Shown piece by piece: positions 19,129 to 28,840 of a DNA stretch of 64,000 nucleotides. The stretch covers positions 1-64,000 of the forward strand of contig JACCQI010000006.1 of assembly GCA_015709315.1 (NCBI GenBank). The letters run 5' to 3'. The notes below the pieces were generated by a model. That model saw nothing but the letters and a program-made list of their open reading frames with translations. It had not been told where the DNA came from and did no database searches. The position numbers and the translations under genes were made by a program. The DNA comes from Desulfovibrionaceae bacterium (GTDB taxonomy: Bacteria; Desulfobacterota; Desulfovibrionia; Desulfovibrionales; Desulfovibrionaceae). The first letter of the stretch is position 1, and the number at the start of each line of letters is the position of its first letter.

Positions 19129-20503
19129 TGACGGCCTCCTTCCTGTTGCGTCCGGCGCGGTTGGCCCGCCGGGGCACGAACTGCCAGACCGGGGACATGA
19201 CCGAGCGATGGATCTCGCGGGCGAAGTTGAGCATGCCCTCGAACCCTTCCAGGGCCTCCTTGCGTTCGTGGTTGTGGTCGCAGAATCCCACGCCGAGCTT
19301 GAAGGCGATGGGCCGCTCCTTGACCCCGCCCACGAACACGTCCACGTCCTTTTCCTTGATGAAATGTGATAATTCCAGCGGGTTGGCGTCGTCGATGATG
19401 ACCGTGCCGGGATCGGTGATCTGCTCCAGCTCGGCGTAGTCCTCCTTGGTGCCGGTCTGCGAGCCGACCAGGACCACCTGCATGCCGAGATGGCGGAACG
19501 CCTTGACCAGGGAGAACGCCTTGAAGGAACCGCCCACGTACATGGCCACCTTCCTGCCCTCCAGGTCGCGGCGCATGCGGGCCAGCTCGGGCATGAGCGC
19601 CTCAAGTTCCTCGCGCACCAAAGCCTGGGTGCGCTCCACGATGCCGGGGTCGCGGTCCTTGAAGAAGTCGGCCACCTTGTACAGGGAGTCGGCCATGTCC
19701 TCGATGCCGAGGTAGGAGACCCGCTCGTAGGGGATGTCGTACTTATCCTCCATCATCCGGGCCAGATCGAGGGTCGCGCCCGAGCACTGGACCAGATTGA
19801 GCGCCGCGCCGTGGCAGCGCGCGATGTCCCGGACCCGGCCGTCGCCGGTGACGTTGGCCACCACCTGGACGCCCATTTTCCTGAAGTACTCGCGCACGAT
19901 CCAGATTTCTCCGGCCAGGTTGAAGTCGCCGAAAATATTGACGGAAACAGGCGAAACATCCGAGGTGTCGCCCCCGCCTATGAGCCGGAACATGGCCTTG
20001 CACGCGGCCAGGTAGCCCTCGCGCTTGCTGCCCTTGAATCCCTCGGACTGGACCGGCAGGACCGGGATGCCCTTTTTCTCGCTCATCTTGCGGCAGACCG
20101 CCTCCACGTCGTCGCCGATGATGCCCACGATGCAGGTGGAGTAGACGAACGCGGCCTTGGGGGAATGCCGGTCGATCAGCTCGTCCAGGGCGGCTTCGAG
20201 CTTTTTCTCGCCGCCGAAGATGACGTCCGTTTCCTGGAGGTCGGTGGAAAAGGACAGCCGGTGCAGCTCGGGTCCGCTTGAGAGCGCGCCCCGAATGTCC
20301 CAGGTGTAGACCGCGCAGCCGATGGGGCCATGCACCAGGTGCAGGGCGTCGGCAATGGGATAGAGGACCACGCGCGAGCCGCAGAACACGCAGGCCCGCT
20401 GGCTGACCGCGCCCGCCAGGGATTCGCGGTTGCAGGCGATGTCGATGGCGCCCTGGCCGCTCAGGTGGATCTGGTCCTTTCTTTCTTCTAGAATCGTGCT
20501 CAT
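19121..20503 (-). CDS. nifE: NifE, FeMo-co scaffold
   Basis: RACVFCGSRVVLYPIADALHLVHGPIGCAVYTWDIRGALSSGPELHRLSFSTDLQETDVIFGGEKKL. Confidence 0.95.
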   Translation of the reverse strand: MSTILEERKDQIHLSGQGAIDIACNRESLAGAVSQRACVFCGSRVVLYPIADALHLVHGPIGCAVYTWDIRGALSSGPELHRLSFSTDLQETDVIFGGEKKLEAALDELIDRHSPKAAFVYSTCIVGIIGDDVEAVCRKMSEKKGIPVLPVQSEGFKGSKREGYLAACKAMFRLIGGGDTSDVSPVSVNIFGDFNLAGEIWIVREYFRKMGVQVVANVTGDGRVRDIARCHGAALNLVQCSGATLDLARMMEDKYDIPYERVSYLGIEDMADSLYKVADFFKDRDPGIVERTQALVREELEALMPELARMRRDLEGRKVAMYVGGSFKAFSLVKAFRHLGMQVVLVGSQTGTKEDYAELEQITDPGTVIIDDANPLELSHFIKEKDVDVFVGGVKERPIAFKLGVGFCDHNHERKEALEGFEGMLNFAREIHRSVMSPVWQFVPRRANRAGRNRKEAVNE

Positions 20504-20591
20504 CTGTTTCCCCCAATGGGTGATTCGCTGTTTAAACGGGCCGCTTCTTCACGCCGTGCGGTTCCGGTCCGAGCCGCCCGGCTCCCGTGCT

Positions 20592-20634
20592 CCGCCGTCC
20601 CCGTGGTCAACGCGGTTGCCGCCGGGGACGGCGG
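20592..20634 (-). other. Intercistronic hairpin (ferredoxin-nifE gap)
   Basis: CCGCCGTCCCC ... GGGGACGGCGG, 11-bp perfect inverted repeat. Confidence 0.7.
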
Positions 20635-20687
20635 GGCCGCCTTCGGCCTTGAGGGGCTGCGGCTTCGGGCATGGGACTCTCGATTCA

Positions 20688-20990
20688 TTACGCCGCCAGG
20701 TAGTCCTCGGCGGGTTCGCCCTCTTCCAGGGCGTCCAGTATCTCGTCGATGGCCTCTTCGGAGTTCACGCCCCTGAACCACCAGTTCTCGGGCTGGACGA
20801 CCATGATGGGGCCGGATTCACACTGCTTCAGGCAACTGGTGGCCACCACCAGCGCGTCCAGGCCGCGATCCAGGACCTCCTCTTCGATGTACTGGAGAAA
20901 ACCATCGGTCTGCTTGTGGCAAAGACCTTTGGACTCGCCCGCGACCCGGAAGGACTGACAGACGATGATCATGCGTGCGGGAATAGCCAT
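20688..20990 (-). CDS. Thioredoxin-like [2Fe-2S] ferredoxin
   Basis: 100 aa; four-Cys pattern CQSFRVAGESKGLCHK...SCLKQCESGPIMVVQPENWWF. Confidence 0.85.
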   Translation of the reverse strand: MAIPARMIIVCQSFRVAGESKGLCHKQTDGFLQYIEEEVLDRGLDALVVATSCLKQCESGPIMVVQPENWWFRGVNSEEAIDEILDALEEGEPAEDYLAA

Positions 20991-21011
20991 TTCACACTCT
21001 CCTTCTCTCTG

Positions 21012-22166
21012 TTACTGCTTGCAGTTCTTGCCTTTTTTGCCGCCGCCGTAGAGCACATCCACCGTGCCCTCGATGGAGCCGTCCGTAATCAGCACGGACA
21101 ACCCTCGGCGGCTCAAAATTTCTCTGGGCCTGTCGCCCGCGCTGGCGGCCAGAAGGACGAAACAGTCGCCCAGGATGTCCGACAGGGCCTCCCACCGCGC
21201 CGACCCGGAGCCGGGTTCCGGCAGGTCGCGGCTGCCCAGCAGGCAGGCCAGGCCGTCCTCGCGCGGGCCGTAGACCAGCGCCCGGATGGCGTGGCCCAGG
21301 TGCAGGTCCACGTCCATGCCGGTGGAGCTGACCACGGCCACGTTGGGCCGCTCGGGCGTGGGCTTGGGCAGGACGGTCACGGAGGCCCCCTGCTTGTCCG
21401 GCCGGTCCAGGCCGACCAGCCCCTCGCCGCATTCCTTCCAGGCGGGCATGAGGTCCATGTGCCTTGCGGCCCGGTCGCGCAGCTCGGCCATGAGCTCCGG
21501 GGACACCGGCTCGCCGCTGTCCGGGATGAACGGGGCCACGGACAGGATGTCCGCGCCCAGCGTGGCCATGGCCGCGGCGATCTCCTCCACGTGTCCCGCA
21601 TTGACGCCGGGATAGACCGTGGTGTTGATCTTGACCGTCAGCCCCGCCTTCTTGAGCGCGGTCACGGCCTTGGCCTGCTCGTTGACCAGGAACCTGGCGG
21701 CCTCCGAGAGCGGCACGGTCCTGGTGGAGGGCCTGATCCAGGCGTAGAGATTTTCGGCCACCTCCGGGCTGACGGCGTCCACCAGCAGGGTGACGTGGGA
21801 CAGCCCGATTTCGGCCAGCTCTCCGGCCAGCCCGGCCGCGCCCAGGCCCAGAGTGGTCAGGCACAATTCGATGTCCGGGTATTTCTCCCGGACCAGGCGC
21901 AGGGTCCGCAGGCTCGGCTCGGGCACGGCCAGGGGGTCGCCGGGGCCGGTGATGCCCACGATGGACACCGGCTTGCCCTGGGCCACCACGTGGTCCAGCC
22001 ACCTGAGCGCATCCTCGGGCGTGATGGCGGGCTTGGCTTTCCCGTTGCCGGCGAACCGGGTGCGGGCATTGGCGCGCGGGGCCACCGGCAGGTGCCGGCG
22101 GCCGACCTTCTTGCGCGCGGCAACGGCGAAACAGGGGTGGGATTCGTATGTGGCTGTCGGCGTCAT
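21012..22166 (-). CDS. NifB paralog lacking the radical-SAM cysteine motif, with retained NifX/NafY-like C-terminal domain
   Basis: Collinear with the NifB at 16456 (SHPCF; HLPVAP; GITGPGDPLA; LSHVTLLVDAVSPEVAENLYAWI; GLTVKINTTVYPGVNAGHVEEIAAAM) but APKCNIQCNYC is replaced by APRANARTRFA. Codons re-translated by hand from the minus strand. Confidence 0.9.
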   Translation of the reverse strand: MTPTATYESHPCFAVAARKKVGRRHLPVAPRANARTRFAGNGKAKPAITPEDALRWLDHVVAQGKPVSIVGITGPGDPLAVPEPSLRTLRLVREKYPDIELCLTTLGLGAAGLAGELAEIGLSHVTLLVDAVSPEVAENLYAWIRPSTRTVPLSEAARFLVNEQAKAVTALKKAGLTVKINTTVYPGVNAGHVEEIAAAMATLGADILSVAPFIPDSGEPVSPELMAELRDRAARHMDLMPAWKECGEGLVGLDRPDKQGASVTVLPKPTPERPNVAVVSSTGMDVDLHLGHAIRALVYGPREDGLACLLGSRDLPEPGSGSARWEALSDILGDCFVLLAASAGDRPREILSRRGLSVLITDGSIEGTVDVLYGGGKKGKNCKQ

Positions 22167-22205
22167 GGCGGCCCTTCGTGGTTGAGGTTGATATGCGCCG
22201 GGAAC

Positions 22206-22236
22206 CCGGAGCGGAGGGGGAAGCGCTCCGCTCCGG
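22206..22236 (-). other. Intercistronic hairpin (nifK - NifB-paralog gap)
   Basis: CCGGAGCGGAG-N9-CTCCGCTCCGG, 11-bp perfect inverted repeat. Confidence 0.75.
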
Positions 22237-22250
22237 GGCCGGCGTGATCG

Positions 22251-23627
22251 CTACAGGACAAGCTCGAACTGCGTTTCGGGATCGTCGCGGTCCTTGCGAT
22301 CCAGCAACAGGCCGAGGATCTTTTCCAGGAGCCTGAGGCCGCCCTTGTAGCCGACCGTCGGGAAGTACTGGTGCCCCTGGCGGTCCAGGATGGGGAAACC
22401 CCACCGAAGCAGCGGGATGTCCTCGTCGCGGGCCATGTACTTGCCGTAGGTATTGCCGATGAGCAGGTCCACGGGTTCGTTCTTGATCCACTGGTGCATC
22501 TCGAACATGTCGCCCTTGGCCTTGACCTTGACCTCGAAGGGCTGGCCTTCGCAGATCTCCCTGATCCGCTTCTCGAACTTCTTGCCCGGCGTGCCGGTGA
22601 CCACGTAGACGGGCTGCATGTCGAGGCTGACCAGGAACTCGCACATGGAGATGAGCTGGTCCGGGTCGCCCCAGATGGCCACGCGCTTGCCGTAGAGGTA
22701 CTGGTGCATGTCGGAGATCATGTCCACGAGCTGGCCGCGCTCGAAGGCCACGGCGTCGGGCACCGAGACCCCGGCCACGGTCCGCAGCACGTCGATGAAG
22801 CGGTCGGTGGCGGCCAGGCCGAACGGCATGTCCAGCACGGTGCAGGGCACCTTGCACTTGGAGTCCAGCCAGCGGGCCGCGTCGGCCGAGCACCACTCGC
22901 CCAGGGCCAGGGTGCCGACGGCGTCGCCGCAGCGTTTGAGTTCCTTCACGGTCACGCCGCCGTCCGGGAACATCTTGTATTCGCCGGTGAGCGGCGCGTT
23001 GAGCACGCCGTCGGTGTCCGGGAACAGGGTGATGTCCACGCCGACCATGGCGGCCAGCCGCTTGATCTCGCCCATGTCGCAGGGTTCGACCCAGCCGGGG
23101 ATGATGTTGACCTTGCCGTTCTTTTTGCCGCTCGGCTCGGCCAGCATGGCCATGGCCTTGACCATGTTGGAGAACCCGGTGACGTGGGAACCGACGTAGG
23201 ACGGGGTGGGCGCGCCGATGAAGGTCTTGCCCTCGGGCAGCTTGCCGGTCTTTTCCGCCTTGTCGCGGATCTGGTTCAGGTCGTCGCCGATGGTCTCTGA
23301 CAGGCAGGTGGTGTGTACGGCGATGACTTCCGGCTCGTAGACCGAGAAGATGTTGTTCATGGCCTGCAACAGGTTGGCATGGCCGCCGAACACGCTCGCG
23401 CCCTCGGTGAAGGAGGAGGTGGAGGCGGAGATGGGTTCCTTGTAGTGCCGGGTCAGGGTGGACCGATGATAGGCGCAGCAGCCCTGAGAGCCGTGGGAAT
23501 GCGGCAGGCATCCATGGATGCCGAACGACGCGTACATGGCCCCGATGGGCTGGCACGTCTTGGCCGGGTTGATGACGAGCGACTTGCGCTCCATGACCTC
23601 GGTGGGGGTGTGTTTGAGTAATGCCAT
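22251..23627 (-). CDS. nifK: NifK, nitrogenase MoFe protein beta chain (short N-terminus)
   Basis: MALLKHTPTEVMERKSLVINPAKTCQPIGAMYASFGIHGCLPHSHGSQGCCAYHRSTLTRHYKEP; 458 aa. Confidence 0.96.
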   Translation of the reverse strand: MALLKHTPTEVMERKSLVINPAKTCQPIGAMYASFGIHGCLPHSHGSQGCCAYHRSTLTRHYKEPISASTSSFTEGASVFGGHANLLQAMNNIFSVYEPEVIAVHTTCLSETIGDDLNQIRDKAEKTGKLPEGKTFIGAPTPSYVGSHVTGFSNMVKAMAMLAEPSGKKNGKVNIIPGWVEPCDMGEIKRLAAMVGVDITLFPDTDGVLNAPLTGEYKMFPDGGVTVKELKRCGDAVGTLALGEWCSADAARWLDSKCKVPCTVLDMPFGLAATDRFIDVLRTVAGVSVPDAVAFERGQLVDMISDMHQYLYGKRVAIWGDPDQLISMCEFLVSLDMQPVYVVTGTPGKKFEKRIREICEGQPFEVKVKAKGDMFEMHQWIKNEPVDLLIGNTYGKYMARDEDIPLLRWGFPILDRQGHQYFPTVGYKGGLRLLEKILGLLLDRKDRDDPETQFELVL

Positions 23628-23645
23628 TTTCCTTTCCTTTTTCTT

Positions 23646-23768
23646 CAATTTGTTCAAAAGCCGCGTCGGCAAGGCGCAAACCGGGGGCGGAGCCGAAGCG
23701 CATCCGACATGCGTGAGGGGTCGCCCCCGGTGCAGCAACGCAGCCGGCGTGGAGTTTTCAACAAATTG
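23646..23768 (-). repeat. Nested inverted-repeat element between nifD and nifK
   Basis: Outer arms CAATTTGTTCAAAAGCCGCGTCGG / CCGGCGTGGAGTTTTCAACAAATTG (imperfect), inner arms CCGGGGGCG / CGCCCCCGG (perfect). Confidence 0.75.
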
Positions 23769-25406
23769 CTATTCCCAGACGAAGGTGCCGGTAAGTTCCG
23801 GGGATTCCTGCCAGGGGGCCTTCATGTAGGACCACACCTTGGAGTTCACCAGCCGGTCGATCTCGTGGTAGAAGTTGATCGCGCCCTTGAACCCGGCATA
23901 GGGACCGCCGGAGTCGTAGCTGTGCAACTGCTTCATGGGCACGCCGGTCTTCTGGATGGAGAACTTCTCCTTGATGCCCGCGCAGAACACGTCGGGCTTG
24001 AGCAGTTCCACCAGCTTCTCGGCCTCGTACTGGTTGAGGTCGTCGATGAGGATGGTGCCCTTGTCCATCTCGGTGGCCATGCCCGCGTAGTGCTTGAACT
24101 TGTAGCCCGCAATTTCCAGGGCCTTGACCTCGTCGGGCGTCTTGCGCGGGTTGTAGCGCTCGGGGTCGGCCTCGACCTCGATCTCCTCGATGTTGCGGGA
24201 ATCCGCGTCCACCGTGAGGCCGGGGAGGACCTGGCGGCCTTCGTAGTCGTCGCGGTGGGCGAACTCGTAGCCCGCGGACAGGGTGCTCATGCCCATCTCG
24301 GCGAACAGGTACTGGTAGTGATGGGCGCGGGAGCCGCCCACGAACAGCATGGCGGTCTTGCCCTTGGTGCGCGGCAGGACCTCCTCGCGGGCCGCCTCCA
24401 CGGCGGGCATTTCCTCGGCGATCACTTTCTCGATGCGGTCCATGAGTTTTTTGTCGCCGAAATACTCGCCGATCTTCCGCAGGGACTTGGCCGTGGACTC
24501 GCTGCCGATGAAGTTCACCTTGACCCACGGGATGCCGTACTTGGTCTCCATCATGTCGGCCACGTAGTTGATGGACCTGTGGCACATGACCAGGTTCAGG
24601 TCGGCGTGATGGGCGCGGGCGAACTGGTCGTAGGACGAGTTGCCGGAGAAGGTGGACAGATTGGTGATGCCGCACTTCTTGAAGATGCGGTCGATCTCGA
24701 ACCCGTCGCCGCCGATGTTGTACTCGCCCAGCAGGTTGATCTTGAACTCGCCCTCGGGCACTTCCTGCTGCTCGCCCACCAGGTGGGTGAAGACCTGGTT
24801 GTTGGCGATGTGATGGCCCGCGGACTGGGACACGCCCTTGTAGCCCTCGCAGGAAAAGGCGAACACGTTGCAGTCCCCGAACTTCTCCTTCATCTTCTTG
24901 CACACGGCGTGGATGTCGTCGCCGATCAGCCCCACCGGGCAGGTGGCGAACACGCAGATGCCCTTGGGATGCAGGAGGTCGTATGCCTCCTGGATGGCGG
25001 CGGCCAGTTTCTTCTCGCCGCCGAAGATGATGTCCTGGTCCTGCATGTCCGTGGAGAAACAGTAGGGCATGTAGTTCGCGCCGTCCGGGCCGGGATCGGT
25101 CTGGTTGCGGCGGGTGAGCCAGGAATAGAACCCGCACCCGATGGGGCCGTGCGTGATGTTCACGATGTCGCGGGTGGGGCCCATGATGACGCCCTTGCAG
25201 CCCGCATAGGTGCAGCCGCGCATGGTGATGATGCCGGGAATGGTGCGGACGTTCGCCAGAATCTCGGGCGGCGCCTCGGCCTCCGTGGCCTCGTTGATCA
25301 TTATCTGCTTGGCGCGCTTCCGGGCCACCTTCGGGGGGTACTTCGCCAGAAGCTCCTCCTTGATGTCGGTCGGCATGAGCTGCACCACTTTCTTGGTCTT
25401 GGCCAT
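23769..25406 (-). CDS. nifD: NifD, nitrogenase MoFe protein alpha chain
   Basis: P-cluster motifs CTYAGCKG, HGPIGCGFYSW, FATCPVGLIGDD; FeMo-co ligand contexts LNLVMCHRSINY and LHSYDSGGPYAG; about 50-aa insertion typical of Clostridium-type NifD. Confidence 0.97.
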   Translation of the reverse strand: MAKTKKVVQLMPTDIKEELLAKYPPKVARKRAKQIMINEATEAEAPPEILANVRTIPGIITMRGCTYAGCKGVIMGPTRDIVNITHGPIGCGFYSWLTRRNQTDPGPDGANYMPYCFSTDMQDQDIIFGGEKKLAAAIQEAYDLLHPKGICVFATCPVGLIGDDIHAVCKKMKEKFGDCNVFAFSCEGYKGVSQSAGHHIANNQVFTHLVGEQQEVPEGEFKINLLGEYNIGGDGFEIDRIFKKCGITNLSTFSGNSSYDQFARAHHADLNLVMCHRSINYVADMMETKYGIPWVKVNFIGSESTAKSLRKIGEYFGDKKLMDRIEKVIAEEMPAVEAAREEVLPRTKGKTAMLFVGGSRAHHYQYLFAEMGMSTLSAGYEFAHRDDYEGRQVLPGLTVDADSRNIEEIEVEADPERYNPRKTPDEVKALEIAGYKFKHYAGMATEMDKGTILIDDLNQYEAEKLVELLKPDVFCAGIKEKFSIQKTGVPMKQLHSYDSGGPYAGFKGAINFYHEIDRLVNSKVWSYMKAPWQESPELTGTFVWE

Positions 25407-25525
25407 ATCTCAATACTCCTTCAATTCATTCATCCGAGCCGCTTGAACCGGGACGGAGCCTGGGCGGATGCGCGGGCGATAGCCTCTCTACGCAGCGCCT
25501 GAGCCGTCGCGGATCGTCAATCGGC

Positions 25526-25900
25526 TCAAGCGATTGCCTTTGCGCCGGTTTCCGCCGTGCGGACGCGGACGGCGTCGCCCACGGGCAGGACGAAGATCTT
25601 GCCGTCGCCCGGCTTGCCGGTCCGGTTCACGTCCATGATGGCTTCCACCACGTCCTCGACCTGAGCGTCGGCGACCACTACCGTGACCATGCGCTTGGGA
25701 TAGAGCTTGCCCTTCTCGCCCAGCACCTCGGCGGCTTCCTCGTAGCCGGACTCGGCGCCTTCGACGAGGGCGGCATTGACGAATCCCTTGCCGCGTCCCT
25801 GCGCCTCGTGGGCGAAGAACGCGTCCACGCCCGCCTCGGTCAAGGCGGTCTTGGTTCGGTTCATCATGTCCATCCGCACGACTGCGATGACTTCCTTCAT
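25526..25900 (-). CDS. nifI2: NifI2, PII-like nitrogenase regulator
   Basis: PII fold (MKEVIAVVRMDMMNRTKTALTEAGVDAFFAHEAQGRGKG...GKPGDGKIFVLPVGDAVRVRT), located between nifH and nifD. Confidence 0.92.
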   Translation of the reverse strand: MKEVIAVVRMDMMNRTKTALTEAGVDAFFAHEAQGRGKGFVNAALVEGAESGYEEAAEVLGEKGKLYPKRMVTVVVADAQVEDVVEAIMDVNRTGKPGDGKIFVLPVGDAVRVRTAETGAKAIA

Positions 25901-26253
25901 TACGCGGCCTCCTCGCTGGCTGCGGCGGTCTCGTTCACGCCGGAGCTGATGGTGTAGACGTCCTCCACCTCGGTGACGAATATCTTGCCGTCGCCGAACG
26001 CGCCCTTGGTGCCGGAGCGGGCGGCGTCCATGATGGTGGCGACCACGAAATCCTTGTCCTCCGCCTTGACCACGCTCATGAGCATGGTCTTGGGAATCTC
26101 GTCGTAGGTCACTTCGCCGATCTTGATGCCGCGCTGCTTGCCGCGCCCGGCAACGGAATACTTGGTGACGGCGGGAAAGCCGTTGTCCATCAGGGCGGCC
26201 AGAACGCCGTCGGCTTTCTCGGGCCGGACGATTGCTCGTACCATGATCATCAT
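25900..26253 (-). CDS. nifI1: NifI1, PII-like nitrogenase regulator
   Basis: MVRAIVRPEKADGVLAALMDNGFPAVTKYSVAGRGKQRGIKIGEVTYDEIPKTMLM...GDGKIFVTEVEDVYTISSG. Confidence 0.92.
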   Translation of the reverse strand: MMIMVRAIVRPEKADGVLAALMDNGFPAVTKYSVAGRGKQRGIKIGEVTYDEIPKTMLMSVVKAEDKDFVVATIMDAARSGTKGAFGDGKIFVTEVEDVYTISSGVNETAAASEEAA

Positions 26254-26429
26254 TTTATCGCTCTCCTATCTCTTTGTTATTATTACACTTCGATTAGTTT
26301 CTACTCTATTCTCAGGGTGTCGTATCCGAGGCCATGCAGCCTAAGGAACATGGCTTGAACTCTCCACCCGGCGGAATCGTTCAGGGTGCGTCAGCCGCAG
26401 CAATGACGCGGATGACTTGCCCCGGACGA

Positions 26430-27371
<942 letters not shown>

Positions 27372-27522
27372 CTACTGCTATTCGGCCGCCTACGAAAAAT
27401 GTAGGAAACCACCCACTCCCGCGACAAATGCGTAGGAACCTACAAAAATGTAGCCCCTCGCCCCACAAGGATGATGAATGGATTATTTCGTGATTCCGAC
27501 ATGTTGGGAGATTCGTCCCAAT

Positions 27523-27538
27523 TGGCACTGTTAATGCT
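27523..27538 (+). promoter_or_regulatory. Sigma-54 promoter of nifV
   Basis: TGGCAC-TGTTA-ATGCT with GG-N10-GC spacing, about 40 bp before ATG 27579. Confidence 0.75.
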
Positions 27539-27578
27539 TTATGGAAGGCATGGAACAGCAGCAGCAAGGAAGCGTACT

Positions 27579-28673
27579 ATGTTGATCGACACCACATTGC
27601 GGGAGGGAGCACAGCTCTTCGGGGCCTACTTCTCCATTGACGCCAGAAAGCGGATCATCGAGGGCCTTCTGCACTTGGGAACGGACGAGATCGAACTCGG
27701 CTGGGTCGGTCAGGAGGGACTTGAGGAACTCACCGCCTGGGCACGGCCCCGCGCCGGAGAGACCCGGCTTTCCGCCTGGACGCCCTGCCGCGGCGAGGAC
27801 GTGCGCCGGGCGGCGAGGCTCGGCGTGGACCGGGTCAACATCGGCGTCCCGGTCTCGGACCTGCACATCGAGCGACGCCTGGGAACCGACCGCGAGGGGC
27901 TGTTGGAACGCCTGGCCCGCACCGTGCTCGCGGCCCGGCTCCTTTGCATCGGCTACGTGTCCGTCGGCCTGGAGGACGTTTCCCGGGCGAATGTGGACTT
28001 CGCCCTGCGGGCGGCCGAGGTGGCCCAAGATGCGGGCGCTTCCCGCGTGCGTTTGTCCGATTCGCTGGGCATCCTGTGCCCGGACACCATCAGAACACTG
28101 GTCGCCCGTTTCAGGGACCGGCTCGACCTGGACCTGGCCGTACACTGCCACGACGACTTCGGCATGGCCACGGCCAACGCCGTGACCGGACTGGCCGCCG
28201 GGGCCGACTTTGCCGACGCCAGCGTGCTTGGTATCGGCGAGCGCTCCGGCATCGCCGCCACCGAGGAACTGGCGGCATACCTGACCCTCAAGGAGGAAAG
28301 CCATGCGTATGCGATTGACGGGGTCCGCGACCTGTGCGGTTTCGTGTCCCAGGCTGCCGGGGTACCGATTCCCCGCACCAAATCCATCGCGGGCCAGGAC
28401 ATTTTCGCTTGCGAGTCCGGCCTGCACGCCCACGCGCTCAGCAAGGCACCTGACCTTTTCGAGCCGTTCGATCCGGCCCGGATCGGTGCGGACCGCGCCG
28501 TTGCCGTGGGCGGCAAGAGCGGCCGCTCGGCCATCCGCACCGCGCTTGAGCGGCACGGCCTCGGCGCGGACGGCCGGGACATCCCGGCCCTTGTCGCTTC
28601 GGTAAGGGATCTGGCCTGGGAGCTTAAGCGCCCCTTGACCGCCACGGAACTGGCCGAACTGGCAAAAAACTAG
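27579..28673 (+). CDS. nifV: Homocitrate synthase (NifV-like)
   Basis: MLIDTTLREGAQLFGAYFS; HCHDDFGMATANAVTGLAAGADFADASVLGIGERSGIAATEEL; divergent from nifH. Confidence 0.88.
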   Translation: MLIDTTLREGAQLFGAYFSIDARKRIIEGLLHLGTDEIELGWVGQEGLEELTAWARPRAGETRLSAWTPCRGEDVRRAARLGVDRVNIGVPVSDLHIERRLGTDREGLLERLARTVLAARLLCIGYVSVGLEDVSRANVDFALRAAEVAQDAGASRVRLSDSLGILCPDTIRTLVARFRDRLDLDLAVHCHDDFGMATANAVTGLAAGADFADASVLGIGERSGIAATEELAAYLTLKEESHAYAIDGVRDLCGFVSQAAGVPIPRTKSIAGQDIFACESGLHAHALSKAPDLFEPFDPARIGADRAVAVGGKSGRSAIRTALERHGLGADGRDIPALVASVRDLAWELKRPLTATELAELAKN

Positions 28674-28681
28674 GAGCCGTC

Positions 28682-28840
28682 ATGCTCAAGAAATTCCTCT
28701 ACGCGCTCGTCTGGCCGGCGATCATGGCCGGACCGGCCCGTGCCGCCGACCCCGGCCGCCTGTTCCACGGACATACCCGCAACATCGCGCCCGCTCCTTG
28801 CATGCAGGGCGCGGAAGGGAGATTTCCATGCAGACCATAA
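28682..28840 (+). CDS. Possible 52-aa exported small protein downstream of nifV
   Basis: SD-like GGAG before ATG; MLKKFLYALVWPAIMAGPARAADPGRLFHGHTRNIAPAPCMQGAEGRFPCRP; overlaps the next gene start by 13 nt. Confidence 0.45.
   Translation: MLKKFLYALVWPAIMAGPARAADPGRLFHGHTRNIAPAPCMQGAEGRFPCRP

Noticed and set aside
17764-19605. 613-aa ORF suggesting a NifE-NifN fusion
   Set aside because: The N-terminal 158 aa are out-of-frame read-through of nifE; NifN begins at 19128 with an 8-nt overlap.
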